This document shows positions 45,093 through 53,321 of a DNA stretch of 64,000 nucleotides, one piece after another (the stretch's first letter is position 1; each line of letters opens with the position of its first letter). The position numbers and the translations under genes were made by a program. The DNA is from CAYQTO01 sp964420455 (GTDB lineage: Bacteria > Sumerlaeota > Sumerlaeia > SLMS01): positions 14,745 through 78,744 of the forward strand of contig CAYQTO010000002.1 of NCBI GenBank assembly GCA_964420455.1. The letters run 5' to 3'. A model generated the notes under the pieces. The model did not search any database, was not told the origin of the DNA, and saw only the letters and a program-made list of their open reading frames with translations.

Positions 45093-45232
45093 GCGGCGGG
45101 AGCACCCCGGCGGTTGGAATGCGCCCGAGGCTTTGGGGGGCGTCGCTCAAGGTCAACGGCCATCGCCGGCCCACGGCTTTCATTGGCAGCAGGGCCCGAC
45201 CCCCACTAGGAGGAATCGTCAGGAGAAACACC

Positions 45233-46348
45233 GTGCCCTTTCTGGACCACGCCGCCACCACCCCCATCGATCCGGAGATCGCGTAGCAGGTCGCCCGCGA
45301 CATGGCCGACCCGATGAATGCCTCGTCGGTGCATCGCCATGGCCAGCGTGCCCGCGCCCTCCTCGAGGAAGCACGCGAGGAGATCGCCGACCTCCTGGGC
45401 ACCGACCCGGATACGGTTGTCTTCACGTCGAGCGCCACCGAGGCCAACAACCTCGCCCTGCGGGGCTACACCCTGAGACAGAACCGCGCCGGCCTTCTCC
45501 CAAGGATTCTCACCTCCGACCTCGAGCATGCCTGCATCCGCGAGACAGCCGCGTGGCTCGGGCGGACGGAGGCCGCCGAAATCATCAGGCTGGCCGTGGG
45601 CGAGGACGGCCGGGCCGACCTCCACGGCGCGCCCCCGGCGGACCTTCTTTGCCTGATGGCGGTCCAGAACGAAACCGGAGTCATCCAGGACGCCACCGCG
45701 GCCCGGGCCCACCGCGACGCCCATAGCGGCCTCTGGCTTTGCGACGCCACCCAGGGGCTCCTGTCGCTCGACGTCTCGCTCCCCTCGCTGGGCGCGGACC
45801 TCGTCAGCCTGTCGTCGCATAAGATCCACGGCCCGGCGGGGGTGGGGCTGCTGGCGGGTCCGGGTATCTGGCAATTGGAACCGCTGCTCACCGGCGGGCC
45901 GCAGGAGGGGGAGCTGCGGGCGGGGACCCAACCGGTGGCCCTGATCCGCGGCTTCGTCGCCGCCGCACGAAAGGCGATTCTTCAGCAAAATCGGCACAGG
46001 GAACGGATGGAGCAATTGGAGGCGCTCTTTTTGAGTCACCTTTCCCGCCACACCGGACCATTCTGGATCAATGGGGGCAATCCCCGGGTTCCCGGCTTTC
46101 TCAACCTGAGCTTCCCTGGCCTGGCCGGGGCGGATGCGGTCATCGCCCTTGATGTGAAAGGCTTTTCGGTCTCCTCCGGGTCCGCCTGCTCCACCGGCGT
46201 GGTCCAGAATTCAGCGGCTTTAGCCGTGATGTTCCCTAACATGGAGGACCGTGTGAGGGGCGGGATCAGAATCGTGTTCGGGCGGGGAACGACGGAGGCG
46301 GATGTCATATCGTTATCTGAAGAAATGGCCATGCTCGTCCGTCGGTGA
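45233..46348 (+). pseudogene. Cysteine desulfurase (NifS/IscS type), interrupted by an in-frame TAG
   Basis: From the GTG at 45233, with AGGAGA six bases upstream, the frame reads PFLDHAATTPIDPEIA, meets TAG at 45284-45286 (codon 18), then continues QVARDMADPMNASSVH to 46348 without further interruption. The DHAATTP N-terminus, the PLP lysine in SSHKIHGP (197) and the active-site Cys in SSGSACSTG (319) are all in place. Only the amber codon, one base from CAG, separates it from an intact gene of about 370 residues. An internal ATG at 45302 would make a protein lacking the N-terminal arm and DHAATTP. It heads a sulfur cluster with the ArsR-type and CoA-disulfide-reductase genes. A sequencing error, a recent mutation or readthrough are all possible. 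Confidence 0.82.
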
Positions 46349-46473
46349 TGATCTGGACTCGGGGTTGCTGACGGGGATCCACAAGGCACCAATATTTCTT
46401 TCGCTTGCCGAAGGATTTAGGGCTTGCCCCAGAGACCCCGCTCTCCACATTGTCGACGTTGAGGAATATAAGA

Positions 46474-46845
46474 ATGCCCATGCGTTCTCTCACCCCCCAG
46501 ATGCGCAGCAAGGTTGCCGAGCGTTTTCGTGCACTCGGCGACGAGACCCGGCTTCGCCTGCTGGTTCGCCTGTACGAAGGCGAGTGCAATGTTTCCCGCC
46601 TGAGCCACGAGCTCGGGGTCGGCCAGGCATCCGTCTCCAAGCACCTGGCGACCCTCCGTAACGTCGGATTCCTCAAGGTCCGACGCCAGGGTGCCCAGTC
46701 CTTCTACAGCATCTGCGACGACGCCATGTTCGACATCTGCAACCAGATGGCGGCCGGCGTGTTGCGCCATCACAGCGAGATGAACGAGTCGCTCGGCCTG
46801 CGGGGAAAGAAGACCAACGGGCGCACGGTGGAGACCGGGGTGTGA
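46474..46845 (+). CDS. ArsR/SmtB-family transcriptional regulator
   Basis: A 123-residue winged-helix repressor. The start ATG at 46474 has GAGGAA upstream; the next ATG is at 46480. The core runs FRALGDETRLRLLVRLYEGECNVSRLSHELGVGQASVSKHLATLRNVGFLKVRRQG. It lacks the ELCVC metal motif of classical ArsR and instead has single Cys residues at 38, 81 and 89. Cys38 sits where BigR/SqrR-type persulfide sensors have their first reactive Cys. The downstream gene, 63 bases away, encodes a persulfide-handling enzyme, so a sulfur-species sensor is a reasonable inference. The 125-base upstream region would hold the operator; I see no clear palindrome in it. Confidence 0.87.
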   Translation: MPMRSLTPQMRSKVAERFRALGDETRLRLLVRLYEGECNVSRLSHELGVGQASVSKHLATLRNVGFLKVRRQGAQSFYSICDDAMFDICNQMAAGVLRHHSEMNESLGLRGKKTNGRTVETGV

Positions 46846-46908
46846 TCCAGAGGCCTCTCCCTCGCGGTGCCTGACCGGGCCAATCACTCCCAAGACCGGA
46901 GGTGAGCC

Positions 46909-48591
46909 GTGACGGTTCGCAAACTTGTTGTCGTGGGTGGCGTTGCTGGCGGAGCCAGCTGCGCCGCCCGGGCACGCCGCCTCAGCGAGGATGCCGAGAT
47001 CGTCCTCGTTGAACGTGGCCCCTTTATTTCCTTCGCCAACTGCGGTCTGCCTTATCACATCGGCGGGGAAATCCCCGACCGTGGTAAGCTTATCCTTCGC
47101 ACCCCGGAGGAGCTTAACCGCCAGTTCCGCCTGGACGTCCGGGTTCGCACCGAGGCGGTGTCGATCGACCGCGAGGCGGCAACGGTCCGCCTCCGAAATC
47201 TGGCAACCGGCGAGGAGACCGACGAGTCCTACGATGCCCTGGTGCTTTCCACCGGCGCGGCGCCCCTTCGCCCGCCGATCCCGGGAATCGACCAACCGGG
47301 CATCTTTTCACTCCGAAACATCCCAGACATGGATGCGATCGGGGCATGGATGGACGAGACGGAGGCCCGGCAGGCGGTCGTCGTTGGCGGCGGCTACATC
47401 GGGCTCGAAATGGCGGAGCAACTCCATCACCGGGACCTCCGGGTGTCCGTGGCCGAGGCGCTCCCCCAGATCATGGCCCCCCTCGACCCCGAAATGGCCG
47501 CCATCCTCGAGGGCGAACTGCGCCAGCGCGGTATCGACATCCACCTTGGTTCGAAGGTGGTTGGGTTCGACGGACCCGAGGAGGGCAAGGGCGCGCCGAC
47601 GGTGGTGCTCGAGAACGGTACCCGCCTGCCCGCGGACATCGTGGTGCTGGGGCTTGGGGTGCGGCCGGACGTGCCGCTGGCGCGCGAGGCGGGGATCGAA
47701 CTGGGCGAGCGCGGCGGCATCCGCGTCGATGAATACAACCGCACGAGCGATCCGAGGATTTATGCGGTGGGCGATGCGGTGGAGGTCCGCGACGGGGTAA
47801 CCGGCGAGTGGTGCCTGGTGCCGCTCGCGGGGCCGGCGAACCGCCAGGGCCGCAACGTCGCCGACACGATCTTCCTTCACCCGACGGCATACCGCGGAAC
47901 CTTCGGCACGGCGGGGGTGCGCCTCTTTCAATACGTGGCGGCGTGCACCGGTGCGAACGAGAAGCGCCTGCGGGCCGCGGGAATCCCCCACAAGGCGATC
48001 CACCTCCACCCGGGCAACCACGTCGGCTATTACCCCGGTGCCACACCGATCGCGATGAAGCTTCTCTTCTCGCCGGAGGACGGGCGCGTTCTGGGCGCCC
48101 AGGCCGTTGGCCAGGAGGGTGCCGAACGTCGCATCGACGTAATCGCGACCGCCATCATGGCGGGGATGACGGTCGACGAACTGGCGCACCTGGAACTGGC
48201 GTACGCGCCGCCCTTCGGCGCCGCCAAGGACCCCGTCAACATGGCCGGCATGGCCGCGCAGAACATCCTCCGAGGCCTGACGGACGTCGTTCACTGGGAC
48301 GAGGTGGAACTCCTCGATCCGGAGAAGGACTTCCTGCTGGATGTGCGTAACGAGGGGGAACTGACCGTCGGCCGCATCCCCGGCGCCGTCCACATTCCCT
48401 TCCCGGAACTGCGCGAGCGCCTCGACGAACTGCCGCGCGACAAGCGCATCGTGGCACACTGCGCCACCGGGCCCCGGTCCTACTTCGTCACCCGGATTCT
48501 CAACCAGAACGGTTTCCGGTCGGCGAACCTCAGTGGCAGCTACGTCACCTGGTCCAAGGCCCCCAAGAAGGTTCCGGCCCCCTCGCCCTAG
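46909..48591 (+). CDS. CoA-disulfide/persulfide reductase fused to rhodanese domain
   Basis: A 560-residue flavoprotein of the Npsr/CoADR-RHD type, which reduces CoA-disulfide, CoA-persulfide or polysulfide with NAD(P)H. The FAD site VVVGGVAGGASCAARARR opens it, and the redox Cys45 is in FANCGLPYHIGG. A second nucleotide fold has VVVGGGYIGLEMAE, and the FAD-contact YAVGDAVE follows. The C-terminal rhodanese domain (about 465-545) has active Cys518 in AHCATGPRSY. Both reaction centres are intact. GTG start at 46909 with GGAGGTGA upstream. Together with the regulator and the broken desulfurase it forms a sulfur or persulfide cluster. Confidence 0.93.
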   Translation: MTVRKLVVVGGVAGGASCAARARRLSEDAEIVLVERGPFISFANCGLPYHIGGEIPDRGKLILRTPEELNRQFRLDVRVRTEAVSIDREAATVRLRNLATGEETDESYDALVLSTGAAPLRPPIPGIDQPGIFSLRNIPDMDAIGAWMDETEARQAVVVGGGYIGLEMAEQLHHRDLRVSVAEALPQIMAPLDPEMAAILEGELRQRGIDIHLGSKVVGFDGPEEGKGAPTVVLENGTRLPADIVVLGLGVRPDVPLAREAGIELGERGGIRVDEYNRTSDPRIYAVGDAVEVRDGVTGEWCLVPLAGPANRQGRNVADTIFLHPTAYRGTFGTAGVRLFQYVAACTGANEKRLRAAGIPHKAIHLHPGNHVGYYPGATPIAMKLLFSPEDGRVLGAQAVGQEGAERRIDVIATAIMAGMTVDELAHLELAYAPPFGAAKDPVNMAGMAAQNILRGLTDVVHWDEVELLDPEKDFLLDVRNEGELTVGRIPGAVHIPFPELRERLDELPRDKRIVAHCATGPRSYFVTRILNQNGFRSANLSGSYVTWSKAPKKVPAPSP

Positions 48592-48605
48592 GGGGGCCGT
48601 TGAAT

Positions 48606-48642
48606 CGGCCGGGGTGGTGCCTGCTCAGCCCCGCCCCGGCCG
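48606..48642 (+). terminator. GC-rich hairpin, possible terminator
   Basis: CGGCCGGGG (48606-48614) pairs with CCCCGGCCG (48634-48642) across a 19-base loop that can pair further. The downstream tract is only weakly T-rich, so a terminator is likely but not certain. Confidence 0.4.
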
Positions 48643-48696
48643 TCCCACCTTACCTTTCCTTGATCGGCGGGGTCCTCTCTGGCAGTAGACCCGGCC

Positions 48697-49644
48697 ATGT
48701 CGACGAGCGTCCTTCCCCTCCCTTCCCCCACCGCGCCCGAACCCCGCCGGCTCGAGCGCAACGCCGGCTACCTCGTGGCGGTCCCCGCAGTGACGGCGGT
48801 GCTGGTGATTCTGGCGTTGATCCGTCTCCCGCTCCCCCAGGAGCCGCCGCCCCTCCCCATGAAGGTGGTCGTCCAGCTGGAGGAGCCACCGGAGCCCGAG
48901 CCGATGGTGGAGCCAGAGCCCGAGCCCCAACCGGTCGAGGAACCGCCGCCGATGCCGGAGGTCGTCGCCACGCGCCCTGATTCGGACGAGCAGGGCGAGG
49001 AAATCGTCGATCCGGTGAAGGCGGAGGAGCCGCCCGCCACGCGCGAACTGGTGCTCGAGCAGCCCCTCGACGAGCCGGTCCCCACGCCGCCAAACATCGT
49101 GGACTGGGTGCCCAACGTGGACGAGGCGGAGCAGATCGCCGCACTCCGCGAGGAACTCAACCAGGCGCGCGAACAGCTTGATGCGAAAGCCAGGGAAGTG
49201 CGCGAGTTCGTGATCAAGCAGGAGGTCTCGAGCGCCGCGCGGGACTTCGAGCTGTCGAGCGATGGGGGGACGGAGGGGGCCATCCGGCTGCTCAACCTCC
49301 AGGACCATTTCCCCGAGGCGATTATCGAACAGATCAAGGCGCGTTACGGCATCCGCTACGACCATCGGTACACGACGCCGTCTGCGGGCCGGGGTTTCCT
49401 GAACGCGGCGACAACGGAGGCGGGAAGCTTCTCGAACACGCAGAGGCCGGGCTATTACGAGGTGCTGGTGCTTTCGCCCAAGGCCATCCACGCGATGTCG
49501 CTGCTCGAGCGCGAGGCGATGCTGGACAAGGGGTTCGAGCCGCGGCGCGACCGCGTGCGCAAGGTCGTGTTTGGCATCGTGATGAACCGCCAGGGGGAGT
49601 ACGACCTGGGCGTGACAGACCTCGAGATCGAGCGGGTACGCTAG
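48697..49644 (+). CDS. TonB-like single-span protein of unknown function
   Basis: A 315-residue protein with a cytoplasmic leader, one membrane helix (YLVAVPAVTAVLVILALI, about 25-42), then a long Pro/Glu-rich spacer (EPPEPEPMVEPEPEPQPVEEP, about 60-110), a coiled coil (EQIAALREELNQAREQLDAKAREV, about 143-170), and a C-terminal domain of about 130 residues ending in VRKVVFGIVMNRQGEYDLG. The order helix, Pro-rich spacer, periplasmic domain is that of TonB, but the C-terminal domain does not look like TonB and no ExbB/ExbD lies nearby. It could be a periplasm-spanning structural protein. The stop overlaps the convergent antiporter stop (CTAG at 49641-49644). Confidence 0.65.
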   Translation: MSTSVLPLPSPTAPEPRRLERNAGYLVAVPAVTAVLVILALIRLPLPQEPPPLPMKVVVQLEEPPEPEPMVEPEPEPQPVEEPPPMPEVVATRPDSDEQGEEIVDPVKAEEPPATRELVLEQPLDEPVPTPPNIVDWVPNVDEAEQIAALREELNQAREQLDAKAREVREFVIKQEVSSAARDFELSSDGGTEGAIRLLNLQDHFPEAIIEQIKARYGIRYDHRYTTPSAGRGFLNAATTEAGSFSNTQRPGYYEVLVLSPKAIHAMSLLEREAMLDKGFEPRRDRVRKVVFGIVMNRQGEYDLGVTDLEIERVR

Positions 49645-50687
49645 CGGCGGCGGGCATCCAGCGCGATGCCCACCGCCAGCGCCACCAGCCATCCCCCCAG
49701 CAACCAGACAAGAAGGCTTTCCGCCGACGGCCCGAGATCCACCAGTCCCGCCCGCGAGGCGAGCCCAAGCGTATAGACAACGTAGCCTGTGAGGAGGAGG
49801 GCGCCCTCCAGCCGGCTCACTCGGGTGCCCGTCCAAAAGAGCGGTAACAGCACAACGGCGGCGGCGACGACGACGGGAAAGTCCGAACGGAGGGAAATCG
49901 CATCGACGGGAAGGCCCCCCTCGCCAGCCAGGAGTGAAGCCGGCCCCAAGACCCCCGTCAGGTTGAAGATGTTGCTTCCAACGACATTGCCCACGGCGAG
50001 GTCCCGTTCGCCGCGCAAGGCGGCGACCACCGAGGTGGCCGCCTCCGGGAGCGAGGTCCCCGCCGCCACAATGGTCAGCCCAATCAGCGCGTCCCCCACG
50101 CCCGCCATGCGTGCCAGGCCCGCTGCACCCTCCACCAGGGCATGGGCACCACCCGCCAGGAGCAACAGCCCCCCGAGCACTTGAAACGCCCCCCAGCTGA
50201 GGGAGACCGGCCCCTTCTCGTGCATTTCCTCCTTCTCCTCCGCCCCCCGCCCCGTCCACATCTGCACAACGGTATACACGACGATCCCGGCCAGCATCGC
50301 GATCCCGTCCAGCATCCCGATCGCCCCGTCCGCCGCCAGTGCCCATGCCCCCAGCGACACGGCCACGAGGATGGGGGCCTCGCGCCGAATGACATCGCGA
50401 CTGATCGACAGGGGAACGATCACCGCCGAGATGCCAAGGATCACCAGGGTGTTGAAGAGGTTGCTGCCGAGGACGTTCCCAAGGGCGATTCCCACTTGGC
50501 CCCGGAGGGAGGCGACGACGCTCGCCGCGACCTCCGGGGCGCTTGTCCCATAGGCCACCACCGTCAGGCCGATGACCAACGGCGAGAGCCCCGCTGCACG
50601 GCTCAGCCCGCTGGCCCCACGCACCAGCAGCTCGGCCCCCCACACAAGGACCGGCAGTCCCACAAGCAGAAGCAGAACGTCCATCAT
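49641..50687 (-). CDS. Sodium/calcium exchanger-family antiporter (YrbG-like)
   Basis: A 348-residue CaCA-superfamily antiporter with about ten membrane helices. The two inverted alpha-repeats that form the ion site are clear: AYGTSAPEVAASV with GNVLGSNLFN, and AAGTSLPEAATSV with GNVVGSNIFN; each carries the ion-binding Glu. It would exchange Ca2+ (or K+) for Na+ or H+. Start at the tandem ATG at 50687/50684 (MMDVLLLLVG); the longer frame adds a basic leader with no family support. It is convergent with the TonB-like gene and divergent from pcm. GTATAGAC at 49771 and a GTATACAC variant at 50272 both encode Val-Tyr-Thr. Confidence 0.92.
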   Translation of the reverse strand: MMDVLLLLVGLPVLVWGAELLVRGASGLSRAAGLSPLVIGLTVVAYGTSAPEVAASVVASLRGQVGIALGNVLGSNLFNTLVILGISAVIVPLSISRDVIRREAPILVAVSLGAWALAADGAIGMLDGIAMLAGIVVYTVVQMWTGRGAEEKEEMHEKGPVSLSWGAFQVLGGLLLLAGGAHALVEGAAGLARMAGVGDALIGLTIVAAGTSLPEAATSVVAALRGERDLAVGNVVGSNIFNLTGVLGPASLLAGEGGLPVDAISLRSDFPVVVAAAVVLLPLFWTGTRVSRLEGALLLTGYVVYTLGLASRAGLVDLGPSAESLLVWLLGGWLVALAVGIALDARRR

Positions 50688-50862
50688 CAAGGCTCCGGTC
50701 GGGCGGGGCTTCCTGTTTCTCCTCGCCAATCGGAGGATTGTCGATGGATCGTCGAAGCGGAATCAATCCTGTCTGCCACCAGCGCAAGGAGGCTTCAAGG
50801 ACCATGACGAGCCCGGCGGTTCCTTTCCCCCCCGACCAGTACCCCCGCAATCCCGAGGGAGT

Positions 50863-51537
50863 GTGACACCCCCCCGCGACGGCCCCGGGTTTTTGCGCAC
50901 GCTGACGGGCCTGCTGGCCCAACTGGGGGGGGATCCCGTGCGCCGCCAGCTCGAGGCGCGGGGCATCACCAACCCGCGCCTGCTCCAGGCCTTTCGCCGG
51001 CTGCCCCGGTGGCGCTTTGTCCCCGGCGGCGCCCTCAACGCATGGGTCGACCATCCGCTCCCTATCGGCGCCGGCCAGACGATCTCGCAACCCTATGTGG
51101 TGGCCTACACGCTCCAGGTGGCGGATCCCCAGCCCGGCGACCGCATCCTCGAGATTGGCACCGGTTCCGGCTACCAGACGGCGCTCCTTGCCCAGCTCAG
51201 CCGCGATGTCTATACGATCGAGGTCCATGGCGATCTCCAGCAGCGGGCCCGCCGGGTACTCGGCTGCCTCGGCCTCACCAACGTTCACTATGCCATTGGC
51301 GACGGGCACTTCGGGTGGGACGCAGCCGCGCCGTTCGACCTCATCGTGGGGAGCGCGGCGGCGACCCGGATCCCGCCCTCCCTCGCGCGCCAGCTCGCCC
51401 CGGGCGGTCGCCTCGTCATGCCCGTCGGGCCCGAGGGCGGGAACCAGGAACTCCTCCTCATGCGCAAGTCGCCGCAAGGCGTCTATACGGTCGAGAAGCT
51501 GATCGAGGTGCGCTTCGTCCCGATGGTCGGCGGCTAG
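50863..51537 (+). CDS. pcm: Protein-L-isoaspartate O-methyltransferase
   Basis: A cytosolic repair enzyme that methylates isoaspartyl residues using S-adenosylmethionine. Motifs: ARGITNPRLLQAFRRLPRWRFVP, GAGQTISQPYVVAYTLQ (family pre-motif), SAM site ILEIGTGSGYQTALLAQL, and APGGRLVMPVGP. The start is uncertain. GTG at 50863 gives 224 residues, normal for the family, with a purine-rich GAGGGAG just upstream but close; the frame is open further back. GTCTATAC occurs twice (51208, 51481). Its stop overlaps the convergent GT-C gene stop (CTAG at 51534-51537). Confidence 0.88.
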   Translation: MTPPRDGPGFLRTLTGLLAQLGGDPVRRQLEARGITNPRLLQAFRRLPRWRFVPGGALNAWVDHPLPIGAGQTISQPYVVAYTLQVADPQPGDRILEIGTGSGYQTALLAQLSRDVYTIEVHGDLQQRARRVLGCLGLTNVHYAIGDGHFGWDAAAPFDLIVGSAAATRIPPSLARQLAPGGRLVMPVGPEGGNQELLLMRKSPQGVYTVEKLIEVRFVPMVGG

Positions 51538-53321
51538 TCGTCGCCGATGCGTTCCGCGTAGGTCAGCAGGCCGAGATCGTCGAGCCGGGCCTTGTCGACC
51601 CCCACGATGATGTCGTAGCGGCCGACGGTGTGGAGTTCATGCGCGAGTCCTGCGCCCTCGAGATCGCGGGCCACCAGCTGGAGGTCGCGCCCGACGAAGG
51701 CGAGGCGGCTGGCGGCGCGGAGCTCCTCGCGGTATCGGTCGACGCGCGGCATATGCAGCACCGGATGCAGCCGGATCGACTCGCCGGAGGAGAAGGAAAG
51801 CCGGTAGGCCTCCCAGTAGCCGATGGCGGTGTTGTTGAGGCTGGTGGCGCCGTGGGTGACTCCGCGACCGCGGAGGAAGTCGATCACGGCGGCATCGTCG
51901 CGATGGATGCCGGTCCAAGGGTCGACCGGTTGCGTCGGCCGGTCGATGGAGGACCACAGGTTGACCGAGACGAGCAACGCGGCCGGCAAGGCCGCAGCGG
52001 TCCGGGACCGCACCGCAATGGCCCCCAGCCCCCCGGCCGCCACCGCCAGCAATCCCACCAGCGGCGTCACCGCGTAGTGCGGCGGCAGGTGGAGATGGCG
52101 GAGGATATACGCGAGGAACAGGTAGGGGAGCAGGAGGAGGGCGAGCAGGAGGACCTCGGGAAAGTGGCGCCGCACGCCCCGGCGCGACCGACGGAAGGAT
52201 TCCGAAACCACCACCACCAGCAGCGTGGTATAGACAACGACCACCGCCAGCACCATCACCACCGGGCGCCCGAGGGGCTCGTTATATGCGTCCTGCAGAC
52301 CGATGAAGGAACCCCCATTGATCAGCACCAACGCCACCGCGTTCACCCACATTGTTTCCAGGCCCCCGACACCGGTTGTGTTGTAGAGGACCTCGCGCCC
52401 GAGCACCACAACCAAGGCCGGCAGGTAGCCAACCACGAATCCCGCCAGGAACGCCCCCGGCCATCCGCGCCACCACCCATACCAGGCGCCGACCCCATAA
52501 ACCAGCGTTGTGCCGAGAAACGAGGCCACAAGGGCCAGGCGATGCTCGAAGAGCCACGCGCTCCACGGATTCATGTAGTAGACGGTGCCTCTCAGGATGA
52601 GTGCGAAGCAGGCGATCGTATAGACGACGGCGGCCGTCACGGTGGCCGCGCGTTGTGCCGGTGTCCGGCCAAGATCGAGTCTCGCCCGCCACGCCGGCAC
52701 CGAGGCCAGGTGCGCCGCCCCGGCGAGGAAAAACATCGCCACCAGCTGCGACGTCCACCAGGCGAGGCCGCTGGTCGCGCCCAGCAGCGCCCAGCCGGCG
52801 GTCGCCCGCCATCCCGTCCGCCTTCGCAGGAAGAACCACGTATAGACAGAGAGCCAGACCGTGCCGAGAAAGAACACCTCCACCTGGCCGCGGGCCTTCA
52901 TGGTCCAGACCGCGAGGAACTCCGGAGGGATGGCGAAGAGGAGCGCGAACCAGGGCCAGGCGCCCGGCAGGCCCACCCGGCGAAAGATTCCCCTCCACAA
53001 CAGCAACGCCACAGCGCCCTGCGCCACCGGCGCCAACCAGAGCCCCATCGGGTTTGCCCCCCAAAGGGCCACGAAGGGCATCGCGGCAATCGACTGGAAC
53101 GAGCCGAGGTAGTCCTGTCCGAGGAAAAACGGGTGCCAGGCGCGGAGGTTCAGGAAGTCGAGCGTGGTGATGCCAACGATCGCCTCGTCGGAATCGAGCA
53201 CGAGCCGCCCCGAGGCCAGGAACCAGATGCGATGAAGTGTATAGACGGCGAGGAGGACGGCCGGGACGAGCCACGGGTGGCGCCACCAGTCGCGCCTGGC
53301 GGCCTGCGGGTCGCCGGTCAT
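51534..53321 (-). CDS. GT-C/ArnT-like multi-spanning membrane protein
   Basis: A 595-residue membrane protein with about eleven helices and the GT39/GT83-type acidic loop after the first helix (RLVLDSDEAIVGITTLDFL), then a soluble C-terminal part of about 130 residues (TGIHRDDAAVIDFLRGRGV onward). Likely transfers a sugar from a polyprenyl carrier on the outer face of the membrane; substrate unknown. The start at 53321 overlaps the serS stop by the ATGA junction, so translation is coupled to seryl-tRNA synthetase, an odd pairing. An earlier ATG at 53339 inside serS is the alternative. It contains GTATAGAC four times (52228, 52618, 52840, 53239). Confidence 0.78.
   Translation of the reverse strand: MTGDPQAARRDWWRHPWLVPAVLLAVYTLHRIWFLASGRLVLDSDEAIVGITTLDFLNLRAWHPFFLGQDYLGSFQSIAAMPFVALWGANPMGLWLAPVAQGAVALLLWRGIFRRVGLPGAWPWFALLFAIPPEFLAVWTMKARGQVEVFFLGTVWLSVYTWFFLRRRTGWRATAGWALLGATSGLAWWTSQLVAMFFLAGAAHLASVPAWRARLDLGRTPAQRAATVTAAVVYTIACFALILRGTVYYMNPWSAWLFEHRLALVASFLGTTLVYGVGAWYGWWRGWPGAFLAGFVVGYLPALVVVLGREVLYNTTGVGGLETMWVNAVALVLINGGSFIGLQDAYNEPLGRPVVMVLAVVVVYTTLLVVVVSESFRRSRRGVRRHFPEVLLLALLLLPYLFLAYILRHLHLPPHYAVTPLVGLLAVAAGGLGAIAVRSRTAAALPAALLVSVNLWSSIDRPTQPVDPWTGIHRDDAAVIDFLRGRGVTHGATSLNNTAIGYWEAYRLSFSSGESIRLHPVLHMPRVDRYREELRAASRLAFVGRDLQLVARDLEGAGLAHELHTVGRYDIIVGVDKARLDDLGLLTYAERIGDD

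Noticed and set aside
45233..46348. TAG-encoded pyrrolysine in the cysteine desulfurase
   Set aside because: No pyl genes are visible, and the position in the N-terminal arm has no reason to need pyrrolysine; a CAG-to-TAG change is simpler.
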